Shown here: positions 55,333-64,000 of the stretch, one piece after another
How positions within the stretch are numbered: position 1 is the first letter of the stretch
Layout: each line of letters begins with the position of its first letter
From: Dyadobacter sp. CY312
GTDB lineage: Bacteria; Bacteroidota; Bacteroidia; Cytophagales; Spirosomataceae
DNA: 64,000 nucleotides
NCBI RefSeq assembly: GCF_021390535.1
Contig: NZ_JAJUXG010000029.1
Span: 1-64,000 of the forward strand
Direction: 5' to 3'
Position numbers and translations under genes: made by a program
The notes under the pieces: generated by a model
Database searches by the model: none
The model's input: the letters and a program-made list of their open reading frames with translations, nothing else
Told to the model about the DNA's origin: nothing

Positions 55333-57195
55333 ATGTTTCCAGAATATGATGTGATAGTAGTGGGTGCAGGACATGCAGGATGCGAAGCGGCGGCAGCAGC
55401 AGCAACCATGGGTTCGTCTGTACTGCTTATCACAATGAATATGCATACAATCGCCCAAATGTCGTGTAACCCTGCAATGGGGGGGGTGGCAAAAGGACAA
55501 ATTGTGAGAGAAATCGACGCGCTCGGCGGACAGTCGGGAATTGTGAGCGACAAAACCATGATACAATTCCGTATGCTGAACCTCTCCAAAGGACCAGCGA
55601 TGTGGAGCCCGCGCTGCCAGAGTGACCGCGTGCTTTTCGCTCAGGAATGGCGCAACATTTTAGAGAATAATCCTAATGTTGATTTTTGGCAAGATACCGC
55701 AAAAGAAATTTTAATAGAAAATGGCCAGGCTCGTGGTGTTAAAACCAGCCTGGGTGTTGAGATCAAATCAAAGTCTGTTGTACTTACTAATGGTACATTC
55801 CTAAATGGGCTGATCCACATTGGAGAAAAAAACTTTGGCGGCGGCAGAACAGGAGAGAAGGCAGCAACCGGTATTACCGAGCAATTGGTAACACTTGGAT
55901 TTGAAGCTGGCAGAATGAAAACCGGAACACCACCAAGAGTGGACGGGCGATCACTTGATTATTCCAAAATGGAAGAGCAACCTGGCGATGAAAATCCAAG
56001 CAAATTCTCCTATACCGACACAGCACCTCTAACTAAACAAAGAAGCTGCTGGATTACCTATACCAATTCAGAGGTACACGAAGTGCTTAGAACGGGTTTT
56101 GAAAAGTCTCCCATGTTTTCTGGTCGAATCAAAGGAATAGGTCCCAGGTATTGCCCGTCTGTGGAGGATAAAATCAATCGTTTTGCTGATAAGGACCGTC
56201 ACCAAATATTCGTTGAACCGGAAGGTTGGGATACTGTTGAGGTTTATGTAAACGGATTTTCAACCTCTCTTCCGGAAGATGTGCAGTACGCGGCACTCCG
56301 CAAAATACCTGGTTTTGAAAATGCAAAAATGTTTCGCCCTGGTTACGCAATAGAGTACGATTACTTCCCACCGACACAATTAAAGTCAACCCTGGAAACA
56401 CACCTGATAAAAGATCTCTTTTTTGCAGGTCAGATTAATGGTACCACAGGCTATGAAGAAGCAGCGTGCCAAGGGCTAATGGCGGGTATAAATGCCCACC
56501 GGAATGTGAACGCACTTGAGCCGTTCACGCTTAAAAGATCCGAAGCTTACATCGGCGTTTTAATCGACGATCTCATTAACAAGGGAACAGAAGAGCCATA
56601 CCGCATGTTTACGTCCCGAGCAGAATACAGAACGCTGTTGCGTCAGGATAACGCTGATATCCGGCTAACGGAAAAAGGATACAACATCGGCCTGGCCAGT
56701 GCAGAAAGATTAGCTAATGTTCAACAGAAGCAGAAAGAGGTTGAAGAAATAATCAACTCATTTTCCTCAACGAAAATTTCTCCCGAAGAAATTAACCCTG
56801 CATTGGAGGAAATAGGGACAGCACCAATACGCGAGAAAATAACCTTAACACAACTTCTTAAACGCCCGCAAATCTCAATTGAACAACTGGCCGCGGCCAG
56901 TCCGAAAGTTGTAGATATTATTCAACCTTTCACCACTGATTCGATACAACAAGCACAGATCCATCTGAAATATGATAGCTATATTGAAAAGGAAATGCTA
57001 CTTGTTGAGAAAATGAATAGGCTGGAAGATCTTATGATCATTGAAAATTTCAATTATGATTCGGTAAGCTCTCTTTCATTTGAAGGAAGGGAAAAACTGA
57101 AACGGACAAAACCAGCCACAATTGGTCAAGCCTCCCGAATTAGTGGCGTAAGCCAATCCGATATATCCGTATTAATGCTTTTTATAGGTCGATAA
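55333..57195 (+). CDS. mnmG: tRNA uridine-5-carboxymethylaminomethyl modification enzyme MnmG
   Basis: FAD enzyme that, with MnmE, modifies the wobble uridine of several tRNAs. A 620-residue protein with the FAD loop 'DVIVVGAGHAGCEAA' (about 5-19), 'NPAMGGVAKGQIVREID', 'GRMKTGTPPRVDG', 'PGYAIEYDYFPP' and 'TTGYEEAACQGLMAGINA'. mnmG (gidA) stands next to the replication origin in many bacteria; the oriC here lies 2.6 kb downstream. The methyltransferase gene begins directly after its stop. Confidence 0.98.
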   Translation: MFPEYDVIVVGAGHAGCEAAAAAATMGSSVLLITMNMHTIAQMSCNPAMGGVAKGQIVREIDALGGQSGIVSDKTMIQFRMLNLSKGPAMWSPRCQSDRVLFAQEWRNILENNPNVDFWQDTAKEILIENGQARGVKTSLGVEIKSKSVVLTNGTFLNGLIHIGEKNFGGGRTGEKAATGITEQLVTLGFEAGRMKTGTPPRVDGRSLDYSKMEEQPGDENPSKFSYTDTAPLTKQRSCWITYTNSEVHEVLRTGFEKSPMFSGRIKGIGPRYCPSVEDKINRFADKDRHQIFVEPEGWDTVEVYVNGFSTSLPEDVQYAALRKIPGFENAKMFRPGYAIEYDYFPPTQLKSTLETHLIKDLFFAGQINGTTGYEEAACQGLMAGINAHRNVNALEPFTLKRSEAYIGVLIDDLINKGTEEPYRMFTSRAEYRTLLRQDNADIRLTEKGYNIGLASAERLANVQQKQKEVEEIINSFSSTKISPEEINPALEEIGTAPIREKITLTQLLKRPQISIEQLAAASPKVVDIIQPFTTDSIQQAQIHLKYDSYIEKEMLLVEKMNRLEDLMIIENFNYDSVSSLSFEGREKLKRTKPATIGQASRISGVSQSDISVLMLFIGR

Positions 57196-58098
57196 ATGCC
57201 ATTAGAAACTCTCAAAAATTGCCCGGTATGCAATGCATCCAGTTTTAGTAATTATCTCAATGTGGAAGACTATACTGTTTCACATAAAGAATTTACAATA
57301 CAACAATGTAATGCCTGCTACTTTCTTCTAACCAATCCTCGCCCACCGGCTGAAGAGATTGGCGCATATTATCAGTCAGAAGAATACATTTCGCATCACG
57401 ATGAGTCCAAAACCATCATGAGCAGAGTGTACACCTCAGTTCGCAATCACACGATCAAAGGGAAAGTCAAACTGATCAACGAGCTGCAAAACAAGAAGGG
57501 CTCGCTGTTAGATATTGGTTGTGGTACAGGAAATTTTATTCAGGCTTGTAAAGAAAATGGTTGGCACGTAAACGCCACCGAACCAGATTCAGGAGCTCGT
57601 GCTGTGGCAGAGAAAAGGGTGGGGGAAACCGTTTCGGAAACAATTAATGCACCCGCATTGCACAACAAAAAATTTGATGTGATAACGCTTTGGCACGTGC
57701 TGGAACATGTCCATGAACTTAACGAAACAGTTACCTGGCTTCATGATCATCTCCATGAAGATGGAGCTATTATCATTGCTGTTCCAAACCCTCAATCCTA
57801 TGATGCCACAGAATACAGACGCTTTTGGGCTGCCTATGATGTACCGCGTCACCTATATCATTTTACAAAAAGTACAATGAAAAAGCTAATGGAAAAACAT
57901 CAGCTCAAAGTCATGAAAGTGCTTCCAATGTGGTTCGATTCATTCTATGTCAGCATGCTTAGTACAAAGTATCGGAACAACGCTGTAAGCCTCGTAAACA
58001 GTGCAAAAACAGGCTTGCTGTCCAATCTGAAAGGCCGGTCAGCGAAACAGGAAGGAACCAACACTTCCAGTCTTATCTATATCATTACAAAAAAGTAA
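57196..58098 (+). CDS. Class I SAM-dependent methyltransferase with N-terminal zinc ribbon
   Basis: A 300-residue methyltransferase. An N-terminal CxxC pair ('CPVCNAS' and 'CNACYF') likely binds zinc, followed by the SAM-binding motif 'LLDIGCGTGNFI' (about 104-115) and 'FDVITLWHVLEHV' (about 157-169). The layout is common in sugar or small-molecule methyltransferases; the substrate is unknown. It starts at the first base after the mnmG stop, and the pair shares a terminator. Confidence 0.88.
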   Translation: MPLETLKNCPVCNASSFSNYLNVEDYTVSHKEFTIQQCNACYFLLTNPRPPAEEIGAYYQSEEYISHHDESKTIMSRVYTSVRNHTIKGKVKLINELQNKKGSLLDIGCGTGNFIQACKENGWHVNATEPDSGARAVAEKRVGETVSETINAPALHNKKFDVITLWHVLEHVHELNETVTWLHDHLHEDGAIIIAVPNPQSYDATEYRRFWAAYDVPRHLYHFTKSTMKKLMEKHQLKVMKVLPMWFDSFYVSMLSTKYRNNAVSLVNSAKTGLLSNLKGRSAKQEGTNTSSLIYIITKK

Positions 58099-58120
58099 AA
58101 TAATCCGATATCCAACCTGA

Positions 58121-58157
58121 GCCCTCAATACCGACCATGCTGTATTGAGGGCTTTTA
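58121..58157 (+). terminator. Terminator of the mnmG-methyltransferase unit
   Basis: GCCCTCAATA (58121-58130) pairs perfectly with TATTGAGGGC (58143-58152), loop of 12 nt, followed by TTTT. Confidence 0.85.
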
Positions 58158-58170
58158 TATATAACCAAGT

Positions 58171-59784
58171 ATGTTAAAAACCATTGGCTTCGCAATCATT
58201 TGCTTATTAATTTTTGGGCGTTGTGCCCAACAGGTTTCACCAACAGGTGGAAAAAAAGACACCATTCCACCAAATCTGCTTCAAAGCATTCCCTTAAATA
58301 AAACACTGAATTTTAAAGAAAACCGGCTGGAACTATTCTTCGACGAATACGTGATCGTAGATAATATCACCCAAAAACTGATCATTACACCGGAAGCTGA
58401 TAACCCTTACACATACAAATTGAACGGTAAGTCTGTCATACTAAACTTTAAAAAACAGTTCCAGGACAGCACAACTTATACCCTCAATTTCGGGGATGCT
58501 ATAAAGGACTTTGCAGAACGAAATCCTGTAAAAAATCTAAAGATGGTTTTCAGTACCGGTGGTACACTGGATTCAGGAAGAGTTTATGGAACTCTTAAAG
58601 ATGTACAAACAAACAAACCTCTTTTTGATGCACTGGTTGGTCTATACAATCTCAGCGATACGCTTAATGTAGCCAAACAAAAGCCCTATTATTTTTCCCG
58701 AACCGATAGCAGCGGTATTTTCAGCATAGAAAATGTTCAGATAAGACCTTACCGGCTTATTGCAATAGATGATAAAAACAGGAACATGCTCTACAATCCC
58801 AAAGACGAAAGGATAGGATTTCTGGAAAAGGCTGTTAACGCCGGTGCAGACTCTCTCAACTATACTTTAATGATGGCGCTCTCCGACAACACGCCACTTA
58901 AAATTCAGCGAACGCTGCCAAAAGTTAATAACTACGGCGTAGTTTTTAGTAAACCCATTGAAGATGTGCAGGTGAATTTTATATCTCAGGATAGCCTTCC
59001 ATACCTGATAGAAAATGGTACACAAATAAAGTTCTTTAACGTACAACCGCATGCCGATACAACCGTTGTAAAATTATCGGCTACCGACTCACTCGGTACT
59101 ACAACCGATTTTGAACAGAAGATCGCATTTCTACCACCTCGTGGAAAGGATAGGCAAAAGGATCCATTTACCATAAGTTCGAAACCAGAACAAAACAAAC
59201 CCCTTGCCCAGGCATTCACGTACCGAATGATTTTTAATAAACCAATTGGTAAAATTGATGATTCTAAAATCGAGCTCATCACCGACAGTCTGACTCATGA
59301 AACCCTTTCAAACATCAAATACAAATGGAATAACACCAGGACGGAAGTGACCGTTAATGCACAATCATTTGCAAAGGATACAATCAAATGGGAAATACCG
59401 AAGGGTAGCATTATTAGCATAGAAGGGGACACCCTCGCGCGAACTTTAATAAAACATCCGGTAATAAATGATGAGGATTATGGTGTTCTCCGCGGCAGCG
59501 TAATGAATCCGGATACAGGAGTGCAATACATTGTTCAGTTACTTGATGAGCAATACAAAGTCGTGGATCAACACATCGGTTTGACCTACAATTTTATTCA
59601 TATTCCTCAGGGAAAATATTTCCTCAGAGCCATAGTTGATGTCAATAAAAACGGACGATGGGATACTGGCCAGATTGAAAAGTCGCAACAGCCGGAAGCG
59701 ATTATATATCTGCCGGAAAAGTTGTTGATCAAAAGCAATTTTGAACTAAATGACATCAATCTCACGGCACTCAATCCGCAATAA
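58171..59784 (+). CDS. Ig-like (Big_5-type) domain lipoprotein
   Basis: A 537-residue lipoprotein with lipobox FGRC (Cys about 18) followed by the family's opening 'AQQVSPTGGKKDTIPPNLL' and a Big_5-type Ig-like domain ('LELFFDEYVIVDNITQKLII', 'TTYTLNFGDAIKDFAERN'). Several further beta-sandwich segments follow, including a CarboxypepD-like 'SGRVYGTLKDVQTNKPLFDA'. This family sits beside mnmG and oriC in many flavobacteria and cytophagales; its role is unknown. Confidence 0.8.
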   Translation: MLKTIGFAIICLLIFGRCAQQVSPTGGKKDTIPPNLLQSIPLNKTLNFKENRLELFFDEYVIVDNITQKLIITPEADNPYTYKLNGKSVILNFKKQFQDSTTYTLNFGDAIKDFAERNPVKNLKMVFSTGGTLDSGRVYGTLKDVQTNKPLFDALVGLYNLSDTLNVAKQKPYYFSRTDSSGIFSIENVQIRPYRLIAIDDKNRNMLYNPKDERIGFLEKAVNAGADSLNYTLMMALSDNTPLKIQRTLPKVNNYGVVFSKPIEDVQVNFISQDSLPYLIENGTQIKFFNVQPHADTTVVKLSATDSLGTTTDFEQKIAFLPPRGKDRQKDPFTISSKPEQNKPLAQAFTYRMIFNKPIGKIDDSKIELITDSLTHETLSNIKYKWNNTRTEVTVNAQSFAKDTIKWEIPKGSIISIEGDTLARTLIKHPVINDEDYGVLRGSVMNPDTGVQYIVQLLDEQYKVVDQHIGLTYNFIHIPQGKYFLRAIVDVNKNGRWDTGQIEKSQQPEAIIYLPEKLLIKSNFELNDINLTALNPQ

Positions 59785-60219
59785 TGAATTTTTCTTATGC
59801 ACGCTCTGTGGATAACTATGTTAATAACACAAAAAACCTGTTCATAACTACCTACTTTTTGTTAACAACATTGTGGATAACTCAATAAACGTGTGTATAA
59901 CTTTCAAGATAGAATCCTAAAGTTGGTAACTCACATCCAGTTTACAGTTAACACCCCGTTAATACACTGTAGAGATTGTGGATAACATATGTGAGCAATG
60001 AAGCCAGGTTACCCACATTGTAATGTCTATAAATATTTTCCTATCTTGTGAATCAACAACTTAAATGTGCATAAAATTAAAAACTACAGTGGATAAACCA
60101 ACATAGTTATCCACAAAATGTTAATAACTATGTTAATCTTAAGTGTATAAGCTCTTTATACACATATCCACAGTGCTAGAGAATAGTAATAAATAACAAA
60201 AAGATTTTTTTTATCTATT
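59785..60219. other. oriC: Probable chromosomal replication origin (oriC)
   Basis: A 435-bp A/T-rich gap with no gene. Exact DnaA boxes TGTGGATAA/TTATCCACA lie at 59807-59815, 59872-59880 and 59977-59985 (one orientation) and 60107-60115 (the other). One-mismatch boxes: TGTGTATAA 59892-59900, TTACCCACA 60009-60017, TGTGCATAA 60066-60074, AGTGGATAA 60088-60096, TTATACACA 60156-60164 and ATATCCACA 60164-60172. An A/T-rich unboxed segment around 60018-60046 could be the unwinding element. DnaA itself is not encoded nearby, as is common in Bacteroidota, where oriC and dnaA are often apart. Confidence 0.85.
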
Positions 60220-62031
60220 ATGAAAAGGGTTTGTAAGCTGTTGATAATAATTTTCGTGCTGGGGGCGGGGCCGGCGGCGTGGGCGCAGAGCGAAAGAGAG
60301 ATGGCAGATGAATACTTCAAGAAAGATGACTGCGAAAAGGCCCTTTCATATTATGGCAATATACTTGGTAGCGGCTTCGATAAAATCGCTCTGAAAAATT
60401 ACGGAACCTGTGTGGTGAAGATGAAATCATGGGCTTCTGCTGAACAATTCTATAAAAAACAAATCAAAAATGATGCAGCCAATTCTCATTGGTATTATTT
60501 AGCATGGGGTGCCCTGTTAGAGGCACAGGGAAAGTCTCAGGACGCTTCAAAAAAGTTTGAGCAGAGTTTGGAGGCTACCGGAATAAGAATTGACCAGAAG
60601 CGCGAAATTGCTGAGGAATTCAGAAGCAGGAATCAACCACTATGGGCAAAAAATGCTTTTCTGGAAGCACGTACCATTGCCAAACGCGAGGATCTGTTCC
60701 AACTCGAGTTGGCCAGTACCTATAGAGAACTGAATGAACCACAAAAGATGATTGATGAGTTACTCTCTTATGGTACCCGTTATCAGAATACAGAAGTGGT
60801 TCAGTCAATGCTTCAGGATTTTACCAGGGACGAGAAGGAACAGGCATTGCTGGAAAAGGTTCTTTATGACAAAATACAAAAATTCCCAAATGAAGGATTT
60901 TATAATGAACTGCTGATATGGTACCAAATCCAGCGAAAGGATTTTTATAAAGCTTTTTTACAGGAAAGGGCGCTGGACAAGCGGTTCAAACATAATGGTG
61001 CCCGCCTTTATAACTTGGGTATGCTGTCATTACAAAATCAGGACTATGGTACTGCTGTTGGTGTGTTCGATTATTTGGTTAAAGAATATCCCAAAGGACA
61101 GCTGTATCCCATATCGCGAAGGATGGCTATATTTTCAAGGGAAGAGCAGGTTAAAAACACCTTCCCAATTAAACGTAGTGAAGTAGAAAAGTTGCTCTTG
61201 CAGTATCAGCAGCTTATTGATGAACTCGGGGTAAATGTGAGAACGATTGAAGCACTCCGTAACATGGCTACCCTCAATGCTTTTTACATGGATGATTTTA
61301 AGAAAGCGATTGCAATTCTTGAAAGTGTAATTGAAGCAGGCAAACAAGAGAAGAACTTCGTAGATAAATGTAAGCTTGATCTGGGTGATATTTATCTATT
61401 GCAGGGAGAGCCCTGGGAGGCGTCTCTGATCTATTCTCAGGTGGAAAAATCTCAGAAAGATGATGTACTTGGATATGAGGCGAAGTTACGTAATGCGAAG
61501 CTGCATTACTTCAAAGGAGAATTTGAGCTTGCAAAATCAGTTTTGGATATCTTGAAAAAAGCCACCACAAGAGAAATTGCAAATGATGCAAATAGTCTGA
61601 GTCTTCTTATAATGGATAATACTGGCCTGGATAGTTCAGAAACTGCTATGAGAGAATATTCGAATGTAGAGCTGCTTCTTTTTCAAAACAAAAAGCTGGA
61701 GGCGATTGACACTTTGAAACAACTTCAGATAAAATACCAGAATCATAGTCTGTCAGATGAGATCCTTTGGCTAACTGCCAATACTTATATGAAGCTTGAT
61801 AGTAATGTACAAGCGATGAGTAATCTGAAACTCTTGTACGAAAAGTATGGTGTTGACATTCTCGGTGATGATGCCCTGTACACCATGGCAAAATTGAATC
61901 AGGAAAAATTTAATAACAAAGAAGAAGCAATGAAGATGTTTCAGGAATTATTAGAAAAATATCCGGGAAGTATTTTTGTGGCGGAAGCTCGTAAACGATT
62001 CCGGCTTTTGAGAGGAGACGTAGTTAACTAA
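60220..62031 (+). CDS. Exported TPR protein beside oriC
   Basis: A 603-residue protein with a signal peptide (MKRVCKLLIIIFVLGAG... to WAQ) and TPR-like helix pairs throughout ('ADEYFKKDDCEKALSYYGNIL', 'YNLGMLSLQNQDYGTAVGVFDYLVKEYP', and the BamD/YbgF-like ending 'EAMKMFQELLEKYPGSIFVAEARKRFR'). The ending suggests a periplasmic tetratricopeptide adaptor. The codons for the signal-peptide end (60257-60288) are strikingly GC-rich compared with the rest. Confidence 0.82.
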   Translation: MKRVCKLLIIIFVLGAGPAAWAQSEREMADEYFKKDDCEKALSYYGNILGSGFDKIALKNYGTCVVKMKSWASAEQFYKKQIKNDAANSHWYYLAWGALLEAQGKSQDASKKFEQSLEATGIRIDQKREIAEEFRSRNQPLWAKNAFLEARTIAKREDLFQLELASTYRELNEPQKMIDELLSYGTRYQNTEVVQSMLQDFTRDEKEQALLEKVLYDKIQKFPNEGFYNELLIWYQIQRKDFYKAFLQERALDKRFKHNGARLYNLGMLSLQNQDYGTAVGVFDYLVKEYPKGQLYPISRRMAIFSREEQVKNTFPIKRSEVEKLLLQYQQLIDELGVNVRTIEALRNMATLNAFYMDDFKKAIAILESVIEAGKQEKNFVDKCKLDLGDIYLLQGEPWEASLIYSQVEKSQKDDVLGYEAKLRNAKLHYFKGEFELAKSVLDILKKATTREIANDANSLSLLIMDNTGLDSSETAMREYSNVELLLFQNKKLEAIDTLKQLQIKYQNHSLSDEILWLTANTYMKLDSNVQAMSNLKLLYEKYGVDILGDDALYTMAKLNQEKFNNKEEAMKMFQELLEKYPGSIFVAEARKRFRLLRGDVVN

Positions 62032-62044
62032 AATTTTTATTGAG

Positions 62045-62090
62045 AAAAGGAAGGGGAAAGTCAAATTTTGGCTTTCCCCTTCCTTTTTAG
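62045..62090. terminator. Bidirectional terminator between the TPR gene and thrC
   Basis: AAAAGGAAGGGGAAAG (62045-62060) pairs perfectly with 62072-62087, an 11-nt loop, with T and A tails on the two sides. Confidence 0.9.
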
Positions 62091-62164
62091 ATTTAAATAT
62101 TTACGCCCTTATATGAGAGTGATTGCTTCTATCGAATTCTCAGAGCCTTAAAATTTTAAAAATG

Positions 62165-63472
62165 TTAATGTAAATCACTCATCAATAGTCTTTTAAACTC
62201 TGAATACGATGGATTCATTTTTATTGATACTTTTTCAATTGAAAGCAGGGATTGAAGCCTTTCTGGTACGTCAATAGATTTTCCGAGTGTTTCTTCAACT
62301 AAATCCACAAATTTGGCAGGATGAGCTGTCGATAGGAAGACGCCAGTGAAATCAGACTTGTTTATCTGGCGGTATTCCTCCAGTGCCCGGTAAGCGATGG
62401 CGGTATGTGGACAAAGAACATAATTTGTATTTCCGAAAATTTCACGCATTGTCTTTTTAGTCTGTTCATCATCGAAAAAGTATCCTGATATTTTTTCCTT
62501 AATCAAATCCCAATCATCATTGAAAAAACGAGTCATCCGAATAAAGTTGCTTGGATTGCCTACATCCATAGCATTGGATATCGTTTCGACAGATGGAAGA
62601 GGTTCAAACGATCCGCTGTTGAGATATCTTGGGACAGCATTGTTCAAATTTGTTGAGGCAAGAAACTGTTCAACAGGCAAACCCATCCGATAAGCAAGCA
62701 AGCCGGCGCTCAAATTTCCAAAATTTCCACTCGGAACAGAGAATACCAGAGGCTTACCAAGTTTTTTTAGTTGGGCATATGCGGAGAAAAAATAAAAAGA
62801 CTGAGGTATAAGCCTGGCGATATTTATAGAATTAGCAGATGCCAGGTTGAATTTTGAAGTCAATTCGGAATCCAGGAATGCCTCCTTCACTAATTTTTGA
62901 CAATCGTCAAATGTTCCGTCTACTTCCAGAGCCCTTACATTGTGACCCAGCGTAGTTAATTGTTTTTCCTGTATGTCGCTTACTTTACCACTTGGGTATA
63001 AAATAGTAACAGATATACCTGGTACTTTATGAAATCCCTGAGCCACTGCTCCGCCTGTGTCACCGGAGGTAGCAACAAGTATTTTTATTTCCTTCTGAGA
63101 GCGCATAAGGAAATGCGACATCAATGCTGCCATAAAACGTGCTCCGAAATCTTTAAAAGCCATAGAAGGGCCGTGAAAAAGCTCTAAAACATAATCATCC
63201 GGCGTAATCTTAACTATCGGAGCTTCGAAATCGTAGGCTCTGTCAATAATAGCTTGAATATCTTCCCTTGATATATCTTCCGATAGCAGAGTATGGGCAA
63301 CTTCAACGGCAATCTCTTTGAATGATCTGGTTTCAATACTGTTCAAAAATTCAGGATTGATCTGCGGAATTTTTTCTGGCATATACAAACCATTGTCCGG
63401 TGGCAGACTACGGAAGACAGCTTCTTCCAGGGTTGCAGTTAGATCCTTATTTTTAGTGCTATGAAAAATCAT
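62165..63472 (-). CDS. thrC: Threonine synthase
   Basis: PLP enzyme converting O-phosphohomoserine to threonine. A 435-residue class-I-type protein: 'FHSTKNKDLTATLEEAVFRS' at the start, PLP Lys in 'FHGPSMAFKDFGARFMA' (about 106-122), 'ILVATSGDTGGAVAQGF', 'YPSGKVSDIQEKQLTTLG' and 'VPSGNFGNLSAGLLA'. The rest of the threonine pathway (thrA, thrB) is not in the window. It is convergent with the TPR gene. Confidence 0.97.
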   Translation of the reverse strand: MIFHSTKNKDLTATLEEAVFRSLPPDNGLYMPEKIPQINPEFLNSIETRSFKEIAVEVAHTLLSEDISREDIQAIIDRAYDFEAPIVKITPDDYVLELFHGPSMAFKDFGARFMAALMSHFLMRSQKEIKILVATSGDTGGAVAQGFHKVPGISVTILYPSGKVSDIQEKQLTTLGHNVRALEVDGTFDDCQKLVKEAFLDSELTSKFNLASANSINIARLIPQSFYFFSAYAQLKKLGKPLVFSVPSGNFGNLSAGLLAYRMGLPVEQFLASTNLNNAVPRYLNSGSFEPLPSVETISNAMDVGNPSNFIRMTRFFNDDWDLIKEKISGYFFDDEQTKKTMREIFGNTNYVLCPHTAIAYRALEEYRQINKSDFTGVFLSTAHPAKFVDLVEETLGKSIDVPERLQSLLSIEKVSIKMNPSYSEFKRLLMSDLH

Positions 63473-63507
63473 CTTGTATAATTAAGTGCTCTGACATTTG
63501 TATGCTG

Positions 63508-63515
63508 CAAATTTA
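63508..63515 (-). promoter_or_regulatory. Promoter -7 element of thrC
   Basis: TAAATTTG on the minus strand (63515-63508) matches TAnnTTTG, 36 bp before the thrC start. No TTG at standard distance. Confidence 0.45.
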
Positions 63516-64000
63516 ACTAAAATACCTGCTGCGCGGATTGGTTGATACTGTAATTTATAATGAAGACTGGAAGGGCAAGAATCAACAGTACCCAACATGA
63601 TGCTCGGAACCACGTGTAGTCGCCATATGTAGCCTATAGGGTGCTATTATGATCGTTCTACAGCGGTACTATTTAATAGGTCGTGCTAATCCAATTACAA
63701 TCCTCAGGAAGTATCTGTAAGACCGCTGTTATTATTAGTGCACCCATAAATGTGAATTCATTATAAATGTCGGGATACATCTTACTATGAAGAGACGGTT
63801 GGCCTGGTGTAAGCTTGATGTTTTCAATTTATGGATAAGTCAGTTGAACTGACCCTTCCGATTTTCATAATGTAGTTAAAAAATTGAGGTAATATTTACA
63901 TTAATGTAAAGGGCATTGATGGCAGGCTAATATTAGAACTTTAATAATATGATCGACCCATTTTTCGGTCTCAATCCATTATTTATAGGATAATTATTAT
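63516..64000. other. Gene-free right end with two palindromes
   Basis: No convincing frame in about 485 bp. GTCAGTT-G-AACTGAC (63839-63853) and TTTACATTAATGTAAA (63895-63910) are perfect inverted repeats, operator-like in size. They may control a gene beyond the window's edge. Confidence 0.4.

Noticed and set aside
63605-63616. CCACGTGT near the right edge as a second parS
   Set aside because: Only the central CACGTG is shared; flanks do not fit the 16-bp consensus. CACGTG alone occurs several times by chance in the window.

Overview
The window is chromosomal DNA of a Bacteroidota bacterium, most likely a cytophagal genus of the Dyadobacter/Spirosoma kind (inferred). The evidence is a Bacteroidota-type promoter (TTG, about 20 bp, then TAnnTTTG) before many genes, many lipoproteins with a Bacteroidota lipobox, families largely confined to the phylum (DUF4301, DUF4292, DUF5723, DUF6787, MG2-plus-plug proteins), an atpD-atpC pair without the other ATP synthase genes, and a trp leader with tandem Trp codons. 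Almost all genes are intact core or common accessory genes. I saw no prophage, insertion sequence, CRISPR array, tRNA or rRNA gene.

Layout. 1-2.6 kb: a leftward promoter/leader leaving the window, a PQQ-type propeller lipoprotein, a small hypothetical gene, and an unexplained structured element at 2310-2463. 2.6-16 kb: UvrD/PcrA helicase, DUF4301, an Lrp-type regulator, GDP-fucose synthase, a MORN-repeat protein, a polytopic membrane protein, a PBP4-type carboxypeptidase, RecQ and an outer-membrane DUF5723 protein. 16-26 kb (minus strand): DUF6787, RluA-type synthase, panB, an EnvC-like factor with a degenerate LytM domain, DUF4292 lipoprotein, TPR protein, an MG2-TonB-plug protein and an APC permease. 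26-41 kb: a LytS/LytTR two-component pair with 9-bp direct repeats just downstream, an intradiol-dioxygenase-like lipoprotein, a pirin-like protein, atpD-atpC, a membrane TPR protein, an ABC ATPase, a second RluA-type synthase behind a promoter-hairpin unit, tandem paralogous exported proteins, a beta-barrel, msrA and hemJ.

41-50.3 kb is a complete tryptophan operon: promoter, leader peptide with Trp-Trp, attenuator, then trpE, tautomerase, trpG, trpD, Uma2 nuclease, alpha/beta hydrolase, trpC, trpF, trpB, small ORF, Dabb protein, trpA and a terminator. Several junctions are 4-bp ATGA overlaps, including those that join the non-trp genes to trp genes.

51-62 kb appears to be the replication-origin neighbourhood: DUF4175, ybeY, a parS-like palindrome, mnmG, a methyltransferase and an Ig-like lipoprotein. 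The 435-bp gap 59785-60219 carries four exact DnaA boxes and at least six one-mismatch boxes, and I call it oriC. A TPR protein and thrC follow; the last 520 bp hold no gene but two palindromes.

The most interesting points are the oriC/parS pair, the trp attenuator with non-trp genes (one a nuclease-fold protein) built into the operon, the structured element at 2310-2463, the promoter-hairpin unit at 36461-36557, and the direct repeats at 28018-28047.
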